DNA from: Synchiropus splendidus
Lineage: Eukaryota; Chordata; Actinopteri; Syngnathiformes; Callionymidae
NCBI RefSeq assembly: GCF_027744825.2
Contig: NC_071338.1
Location: 25,744,001 to 25,808,000 of the forward strand
DNA: 64,000 bases
Direction of reading: 5' to 3'
In this document: positions 56,420 to 64,000 of the stretch, one piece after another
Position numbering within the stretch: position 1 is the stretch's first letter
Layout: each line of letters opens with the position of its first letter
Notes under the pieces: generated by a model
What the model saw: only the letters and a program-made list of their open reading frames with translations
Told to the model about the DNA's origin: nothing
Databases searched by the model: none
Made by a program: the position numbers and the translations under genes

Positions 56420-58009
56420 CTAAACAAAAAGGAGTGACAGAAAAAATGATTGTGTAAAGTAAATGTCTTCCCAATTCTCTTAATACCGGGAGACATTTTC
56501 TTGCACCTGTCACCACTCCTGGCGCTACATATAAGTAGAGTGGAACAGAACCTGCCGTGCTCACCACCTCAAGCTGCATAATGAAAGGAAGTCGCAGACA
56601 AGGAGGCAGCCTCCACTTAATCCAACCCATTTAACACACACAAGTGCCGGTGACCTTCCAGTGTCATTTGATGTCACCAAAAGTATGCCTGTCTACATCA
56701 CAATTCATTCTCCAAAAAGGGATGCATTTTCCCCCCTCGGAGTGAAGAGGCAGCACTTGCCCTGCCAAATATCCTTCCTGAGCAGGAATTTAATTTGCCA
56801 TTAGTGGTGTGTTCAAAGGCCTGTCATCCCCCCTTCTTCAATCCATCTCCTTTCTTTAAGATGGTATCTATCAGGAATATGCACAGTTACTTAGCCCCGG
56901 CAGTCTGTCAGAGCATGCATTTCCATTACAGAGATAACATCCAATTTCTGTCACACTATCTTCCTTATCGGCTAACCTTTATTTTTAAATGAAAATGTGC
57001 TGTTTAAAGCACTCCAGGAAACCAGAAGGATGTCATTTTTACACAGATGTCAGCCTGACTCAAAACTCAGCAGATCAATGAACAGGTGCACATATATGGA
57101 GCACATGGATTTCCTTTAAAGATGGGCGTGGCCAAGGCTTTAAGCTGTCATGCAGAACGCACATGGGTCGCTGTTGAATTAACAGATGGATATTGTCTTT
57201 TCAGAGCTCTTGTTCTTAGGCAGTAGTGACCAGACAGCTTTCGATCACTGTCACAAACAATATGTTTAATGTTTATGTAAGGCACCAAAGTTTATCCTGA
57301 GCACTTTGATCTTTACGTCTTCAACAAAAACTGAAAATGGACTCACAGTAATCGGAATACGCTCCCAGCGGAGCAGCTGCTCTCGTAGTCACTCAACCTT
57401 GACAGCAGAAAGGACAGTTGACTCTGAATTTGTGTTTCGTTAAATGCCTTTTTGATCAATTAAAAGCACCAATATTGTGATGCCAGACTTGCTGGTTCAC
57501 AGGCAGGTTGCGGGTCTTTGATGAGAATCGGTCGGCCCCAGGGAGGGGGACTGAAGGTGCATCCAGGAGCAGCGAGGTCCAGCCATCTGGGAGACAGTAA
57601 GTGCTTAGCCAAAGATACGCAGGGAGACATGAAATGGTGCTGTCACAGTGATGTGCAGCCACTAGTTTTTGATTTGTTGACACAAGGAATAGAAACTGGA
57701 AGCGGCGCGAACTACAGATATGGGAGACTTGGCTGTAGCGTAGGGCTTTTATTCGTATAGTTTGGCATAATAAAACGCAGAGGAGTCATTGACGAAGAAC
57801 AAGAAGCCAATATAAAATTCGAATATATGCGCAAGTGCAACATTTGAGTAGGGTCGACGTCAAAACCTGTGTGTCGATGCGTCGAGTTGCTGTTGGTGTA
57901 AACACAAACCGGCATTGAGAACTGGCTGTTATTGAGAATCCGTGAGAAATTATCACCTTCTCTGGACTCATTAAGATATGTTAATTTCTGTTCCTATAAG
58001 TGGTTCCCG

Positions 58010-58300
58010 ACTGTGGTCCGACTCCAACTGGCCGCTGTCGCTGCGCGCCCCAGGCTCCGCGTCACCACCTCCGACTGACCGCCTCAGTCACAGTCACGGA
58101 GGAGTTTGAGCGGCGACGGGTCTTGTGTTCAAAAGTGTGGCTTTGTTTTGTTTGTGAAGATGACGCATCTTAAGGATGAACGAACCCCTTTGACACCATG
58201 AATGATGAAAGAGTGTTCCGTGTTTGGTCTGTGACGCCACTCACCCACGAGCTAACAGCTAGCATGTCGGTTAGCACGGAGCTAACTTTAGCTGTAGTGA
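58010..58300. promoter_or_regulatory. CpG-rich patch, possible promoter
   Basis: 58025-58125 is dense in CpG (CGCTGCGCGCCCC, CTCCGCGTCACC, GCGGCGACGGG) in an otherwise CpG-poor region, and lies about 5 kb upstream of the lmo1 exons on the gene's 5' side. It could be a distal lmo1 promoter or part of an unrecognised repeat (GCTAACAGCTAGC motifs at 58250 are common in fish repeats). Confidence 0.3.
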
Positions 58301-60474
58301 ACTGTCCTTGGTCTCTCCTCCACTTAATAATAACCAGAACTGAACTATGAAGCTACACTGAACATATCATTTTACATTATTATTCAAATAAGACCTTTTG
58401 ATGCGGATGTTTATCAGCATCATATGAGATACATATATGAACATTGATGATTTTAAATTCTTCTCAAGGACCAACAAAGACCTCCGTTTTACAGAACTGC
58501 AGCTCTCTGTCAACTGTTTTATGCTTCATGCTTCACAGGTCAATACATGTCTCTGGATTATGTGTCATGATTTTAATTTACTTGTTCAATATTCTATGGT
58601 GTCTCAGTATCACAGTGAGACGATTTAAGCAACTTTAGGTTAAACAGAAATTCAAAATGGGTCCAAACAAAGGTCAATCAGGATTATATGACTTATTGAA
58701 AAAATTATGAATAGATCAGTGGACAACTATAACAATTGTGAGTTGCAGCCCTACATTTGAGTCCCCCATCACCCCACTATATGTCCTCTGAAAGGAGGCA
58801 GCTTCTCTCAGTAGAATTACGTTTGTGCTTCCCGGTATTTGTTCTCAGTGGGGAAGTGTACAGCATGTTACACTTCCAGATGGCGGCGTATGAATGCCGG
58901 GGTCTGTGAGGTGATTTCAGGGACTGTATGCATGCTATGATTACGACACCATTAACACCCAGAGTAAGTGGGAGAGAGCAGCCAGCGCCGCTGCAGATGA
59001 GGAGGGGACTGTTCATTAACAAGATGCACTCGCTCAAACTTGGCCGCTAATAAGCCCCGGTGAAACAGAGCCGAGCCGTCCCTAGCATTGACCCTGGCAC
59101 TGCCTGGGATAAGGCAAGGTTTTGTCTCCTGGAATAATTGCTCTTTTCACATGTTACAAGTGTCCTGACCCGCGTGGTCGGCAGCCACTTTCCCCACCAT
59201 AATTACTCCTGATCCGCTCCAAATGAGTCGGCTGCAGTAGGGCTGCAATAACACTGGCCCGCCTTCCACAGCGGCATGGGGAGTCTCAGCAGAGCCGCCT
59301 GGAACAGGGCTGCCTTTTCTGCGGGGCTACGGTCATTTCCATCACGTCAGAGGAGCATATCTCACACTTGAAGTCAGCGGCGAGGCCCCGGGCCTCTTAC
59401 AGGAGACGTTGTTGGCTCCCTCCGCTCACTTCGTGCTGTGGTTTGGCTGCAAACGACACCCAATTAACGGAAAACTTCATTAGGCTGTTTTTTTTTTTTT
59501 TCACCCTCACTTTTCAGACCCCTATTATTTTTAATTTATTCACATGGGGTTAATTAAAATGAATGTATCATGGAGATATGCAACAGCTTTCTAATTAAAT
59601 TCATTGCTGATTTTTTTTTTTTTTAAGACACACAAAACTGAGTTTGAAAATTATTATAGAGGGCGACTTGTTTCTGCACTTACTTTTGAATAGTCATAGC
59701 TAATGGTTCTTTCTGCACTGTAACTTTCAGCAGCTACTGGAGACACGATTGAGGGAAATACAACTTTAAAAAGTTGTTTTGACCCTATGGCACTAATGGA
59801 CAGATTTTTAAGTACCACACAAGTTTTCTGTATAGGACGAGCTCACGGCTTGACCTCTTCACCTCAGCGCAATTCCTGCCTCTTAACTATAATCATACAA
59901 AATGAAAAGTGACACTCCATGATCTCTCTATCCTAACACTTTTTAATTGATAGCCACTGGGTGAAAACGCATCCACGCTCCCACGTAGCAGGGTCCTCAC
60001 TTTTGGATGTACATTAATGCACTGCCCGGGCAAAAAAAAAAGAAAATATTTGACCACTGACGTTACCCGACGTACCTGATGTTCCCAGTCGGAAAGAGGG
60101 AGAATCGTCACCATCCCGAGTACGCAATCCAAAATGATTCCCCAGAATGTAAACAGGAAGTTTTGAATCAATGAAGTACGCAGAGAGAAACATATTCTGT
60201 GTATTTGTGTTTCCTCTTCATCCGACGGGTTTTCTGACAGTGTTCAGCAAGAAGACTCTCATATCTATGTCACTTACTTGACATCCACAATATCTGACAA
60301 TGGATTCAAATAGAGCATCACACTGCGCTAAAAACATTGTTATTGGGCTGGAAATGCAACAAAGCTTTTCCAATTGTCCTCCCCTTATCCTTTCAAGAGC
60401 AGTTAGCACTGCACAGAAAGCTATAATAGCATCGCCCGGCAAGACGCTAATTTCAAAATGGTTGATAGAAAATA

Positions 60475-61205
60475 CAGTGGTGCCTCGATTTTGGAACGTC
60501 TCGGAATTCGAACGTCAACAACAAAAGTTTCTAGATTTTTTTGCTTTGGATTTCGAACGAAAATCCAGAAGTTGAACGCCCCCGAAAAAAGACGGAAAAA
60601 ACATAACGTGCGCGGACCGATCAGCTGACCCATGAGGCGCTTTGTTATTGTGTATAACGCAGCCTCTGTATGCAGACGTGTCCCGTTAGCTACATTTACT
60701 GACTGTTTTTTCTTCATATTGAGGTGTAAAACCTTTCCTGTCTCCGCACTGGACCGTGGTAGAGTGTCACAGGGGAGGTGCTCACTCTCCACACCTCCGA
60801 GGCTGGAGCGCTCACTCCAGGGTTTGATGTCCTGTTGTGGGCTGGAGCTGGGACAGGGATGAGGCGAGTCTGGGACAGAGCGTGACTTGGTTTATGACTT
60901 TGTCACAGCCAAACTGCACAGAAGCGCACATTCAGAGCTGGACACGCACCGGGCACCTCTTCACTTCTGGAGAGACGTCACTCACTCGGCAACCCCTCCC
61001 ACATGCAGCGGCCACACACATAGAGGAACAGCGCACCTGCAGCAGACACTCTACATTCACTCCTACAAAAGCCTATTTTAAGGCTTGGAACGCATTATTT
61101 CTTTTTCCTTTCATTGTAATGGGAAAAATCGATTCCGATTTCGAACAAATCGCTTCTCGAACGGCCGTCTCGGACAGATTGTGGTCGAGAACCGAGGTAC
61201 CACTG
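60475..61205. mobile_element. Pogo/Tigger-like non-autonomous element, TA duplicated
   Basis: It is flanked by TA on both sides. The left end CAGTGGTGCCTCGATTTTGG and the right end reversed, CAGTGGTACCTCGGTTCTCG, are imperfect inverted termini, and CGAAC-rich subterminal motifs are mirrored (60509-60565 and 61125-61165). CAGTG ends with TA target duplication fit the pogo branch of Tc1/mariner. The 731-bp interior shows no transposase domain; the 123-codon frames are not conserved-looking. Confidence 0.7.
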
Positions 61206-63025
61206 TAGTTCTGAATGCATGTGTTGTATAAACATAATATTACAAGAAGCAATAATACATGCCCTTTTTAATCAAATGTAAATGAAATAAAAGTTCACAT
61301 CTCTCGAGCTATTTCAACATGTACATCTCAATAGCATTTGCTTTACTATTAGAATCTTATGCACATTCATGTATGTAAAAAACTGTTCACCAAATCATTT
61401 ACTTCAAAAAAAAAAGGAGAAATATATAATATATAATACATTGCATATTATATATATATATCACAACAGAGTCACATTCTTGATGCTCATTTTCTCTCTT
61501 GAGCAAAACATTTGTGCTAGTGGACTCGTACCTACCACCATCTGATGTCTGGCTAAGTGACTGTTGAACCATTAATCCTGTCACAGCCCCCTTCCTTCGG
61601 TCGCTACAGAATAATGCACAACTTCTTTTTAGTGCCCATTAAAAATGCATTTAGAAAAGAAGGAATGTAGCCTTCCAAGGTGTGTGTCACTCACAAGGTC
61701 AGGAAGTTGTGCACAAATTGTCCGCACTCTGCTGCAATTACCACGCACTTATTATTTGAAAGGATATGGTAGGAGACAGGTGTGCCATTCACGGTTCTCC
61801 GTGTGTCAGAAACGGAGGGGGAAGAAGGGACGCCATTCTGCGGCGAACTGCGTGAAGCTCTTTCTTCTTAAATAATGCAAATTCCCAACAGGGGGCAGAT
61901 ATTTAGCAGCGAGGGCCTGTTATGCCAGTCAAACACCAATCCTCACACCTCATAGCGTAAATGATTTGGCTGGCTGGGTGAACATTAGCTGGACTCACCG
62001 GATGTTGTCGGCAGGTTTAAGCCTGACATTCGCTGCCTAATTCCGCTATCTGATGGATTCTACTTCAGCTGAGACAAAGCCACAGATTTGTTTTGAACGA
62101 CAAGTGTACCTGAAAATAACTTCTTCTGAGCTAGTGAGATGGTGGCGGAGTGTGGGAACAGTATATTTCTTTGTCATTAATTCACAAAACATGACAAGTG
62201 ATATGTTCCGCTAACAGCAGGCTGTGTGATTTATCCTGCAGAGATCTGAACACTTGAAAATCAAAACAGTTTATGAGATCATGAATCACGCACTGGCATT
62301 TGTGTTTGGCTGGATGTGAGCGAAGCACAAACAGCAGTTAATCAGCCTGCTCCGTGGCTGTCTGATTTGTAAAACATGTTCTTTTCTTGCCTTGTAATGT
62401 TGGATAAAACTCCGCCAGCGATGAACAGCAAATAGCGCCTGCCTCGGTGTCTATGCTTTCAAGGATGCGGTCCAAGTTTGGATCTCTAAGGGTCATCAAA
62501 GTAGTTATTATAATGCTATCTATTATAATTTAGTCCAGCTATTTGCCATTTCTATTTAGAACATACCTGTTGAGAATGTTTTATAAAGAGCTACACACAC
62601 TTCTTAAGAAGCTGTGGTTGCCAAGATCTGGCACAACGATCAATACTTTCTATTCCGAGTGTGTTAGGGTTCATTTTGAAGTTTTGTCTGATTAGAAATA
62701 CCATTGAAGGAGCAGTATGTTACTAATAAACTATTGAGTAAAAATATAAAAGTTTTATGCCACACATGTTCCTAAGTAACTACGAATAACAGCTGATACA
62801 ATAAACCTGATTCAAGGTCTCCTACTTACTGAGCTGTTATAGAGTAGCAGACTTGTGTGACATGGTCGGTCAGGTAAAAGATTATACCACCACAGTTTCG
62901 ACACTTGCTGGGCCCTGAATATTAAAAACAAGGTCCAACAGTGTCCCTGTTAATTAACTTCTGATGTTCAACAGTTCATAGACGCCACAACGGGCTGCTG
63001 AAGTTGATTTGGGAAGGTACTTTTA
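61206..63025. other. Intergenic, no gene seen
   Basis: AT-rich sequence with a short AT run at 61449-61461 and no recognisable gene. 61880-62400 is free of obvious repeats. Confidence 0.4.
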
Positions 63026-63632
63026 CCCACCGCGTCAACATGCAGCGTAGAAGACTGAGTTCTGCATCACTCTTCGATGCTGAAATCCTCTTGAAAATAG
63101 TGGCTACTTGACATCTTGGGCGTGAGAATGTATTAGAGGTGGATTGACCCCTCCCACCTGCAGGACGTATCAATGACATCAGTATCCGGCACCAATAGAA
63201 ACGTTGCTGTAGTGGAGACCACCTAACCTGAGACTGAGTTGAGACTGAGACCAAACTGGATCCAGAACAAACTACTTTTGTTTGTTCCATAAAACCATTT
63301 TCAGTTGTTGATGTACTGACACACTATGAATAGGAGACAGGATTCTGTCCTCAGTTTTGCTGTCGGGCTCGACTCGGTCTCTGGTCCTCGAAGTCCTGGA
63401 CTTCGTCTCTGAATCGGGTCAGATTTTCTCGACTGCAACACTTCTATGGGGTGATATCACTTCACCACCATATTCATGCGGGATAATAATGTCAGTGATT
63501 CGTGCCGCAGGTAGGAGGAGTCAATCCGGTTCAACACATTCTCGCGTCCACAATGTCAAATAGCCACTATTTTCAAATAGACTTCAGCGTCGAAGAGTGA
63601 TGCAGAAGTCAGTCGTATGCGTTGCATGTTGA
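63026..63632. repeat. Imperfect foldback with about 190-bp arms
   Basis: The left arm 63026-63212 pairs with the right arm 63438-63632. For example TTCTGCATCACTCTTCGATG (left) matches the reverse complement of the right arm at TTCTGCATCACTCTTCGACG, and GAAAATAGTGGCTACTTGAC matches GAAAATAGTGGCTATTTGAC. Overall identity appears about 75-80 percent with small indels. The centre (63213-63437) is unpaired. No transposase is seen; it is probably an old foldback DNA element. Confidence 0.75.
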
Positions 63633-64000
63633 TGTGTTGGGTGTTCAATTGAAGTATGTACCACCCCACGCAGCATTTCTGATGCCGTAGCCAGTGTGTC
63701 ATGCTAAAGAAAGACACAGGTTACAGGTTAGGGTTAAGCTTATGCCATTAGGTGGCGCTCCTGACTTCTTTGATGTGTTTCCCGCTCCCACACTGCATTC
63801 TCCCTCTGCCAATATATTTGTATGATGTTGTAAACATGGGCACCTGCACTACTTCCTGAAGTCGCTGCCAAACAAAAAACATTGATGAGAGGTAAAAGGA
63901 CATTCTCTGTTCAACTTGTTGGGGGACATTGTCTCTAATTTTTGGTTTAAGATTTTCAAGAAATGACAAAGAATTTCAGCATTATTAGAAAATACATTGT
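63633..64000. other. Right edge, no gene seen
   Basis: Non-coding; a 73-codon minus-strand frame (63748-63969) has no recognisable motif. Confidence 0.4.

Larger units (their letters stand above)
55744..60474. other. Intergenic upstream of lmo1; no gene identified
   Basis: Contains an exon-like open frame on the minus strand at 56162-56419, and AT-rich repeat-free sequence at 56740-57030 (GAATTTAATTTGCCATTAG) and 59030-59300 that could be conserved regulatory sequence. It also holds a CpG-rich patch at 58010-58300 and T-runs at 59488 and 59610. No known protein is recognised. Confidence 0.4.

Noticed and set aside
1..64000. CRISPR arrays, operons, ribosome binding sites, prophage or plasmid functions
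   Set aside because: The spliced vertebrate genes and repeat content show eukaryotic nuclear DNA; the direct repeats seen are microsatellites and transposon relics without spacer structure.

Overview
This window is nuclear DNA of a vertebrate, most likely a teleost fish. It contains intron-bearing genes with GT-AG splice sites, long AT and GT microsatellites, a large CATC-type satellite and many fish-type transposon relics (LINE 3' ends, hAT-like and pogo-like miniature elements). There is no bacterial-style gene packing. Most long reading frames are chance or repeat-derived.

Three genes can be supported, in an order and orientation that I recall from human 11p15 (TUB plus strand, RIC3 minus, LMO1 minus). 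(1) 1-3025: the 3' end of tub (+): an intron, the last coding exon at 859-992, and a roughly 2-kb 3'UTR with AATAAA at 3003. (2) 3436-5913: complete ric3 (-), six coding exons, 465 codons, very compact; it converges tail-to-tail with tub. (3) 43113-52922 (or further right): lmo1 (-), with three canonical LIM-coding exons (52355-52568, 46170-46295, 43113-43218) and at least one candidate first exon at 52901-52958. Together they give a 155-residue LIM-only protein.

The 36-kb interval between ric3 and lmo1 has no gene I can identify. It holds transposon relics: LINE ORF2 ends at 17.3-17.6 kb (-) and 25.3-25.8 kb (+), a LINE-tail satellite at 16.37-17.29 kb with a 273-bp higher-order duplication, a near-perfect 251-bp foldback at 27.0-27.8 kb, hAT-like miniature elements, an inverted pair of LINE ends at 37.5 and 39.8 kb, and microsatellites. 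The region right of lmo1 (53-64 kb) carries a 148-bp miniature element with perfect 27-bp inverted ends, a 731-bp pogo-like element with TA duplications, an imperfect 0.6-kb foldback, a CpG-rich patch near 58.1 kb, and AT-rich stretches that could be conserved regulatory sequence.

The three genes do not form one pathway. Tub is a phosphoinositide-binding protein of cilia and signalling, RIC3 is an ER chaperone for nicotinic acetylcholine and 5-HT3 receptors, and LMO1 is a nuclear transcriptional adaptor. All three act in nervous tissue in other vertebrates. No complete undescribed system was found. The points most worth checking are the lmo1 first exons and its GC-AG intron, the AT microsatellite filling a 79-base ric3 intron, the two foldbacks, and two orphan exon-like open frames.
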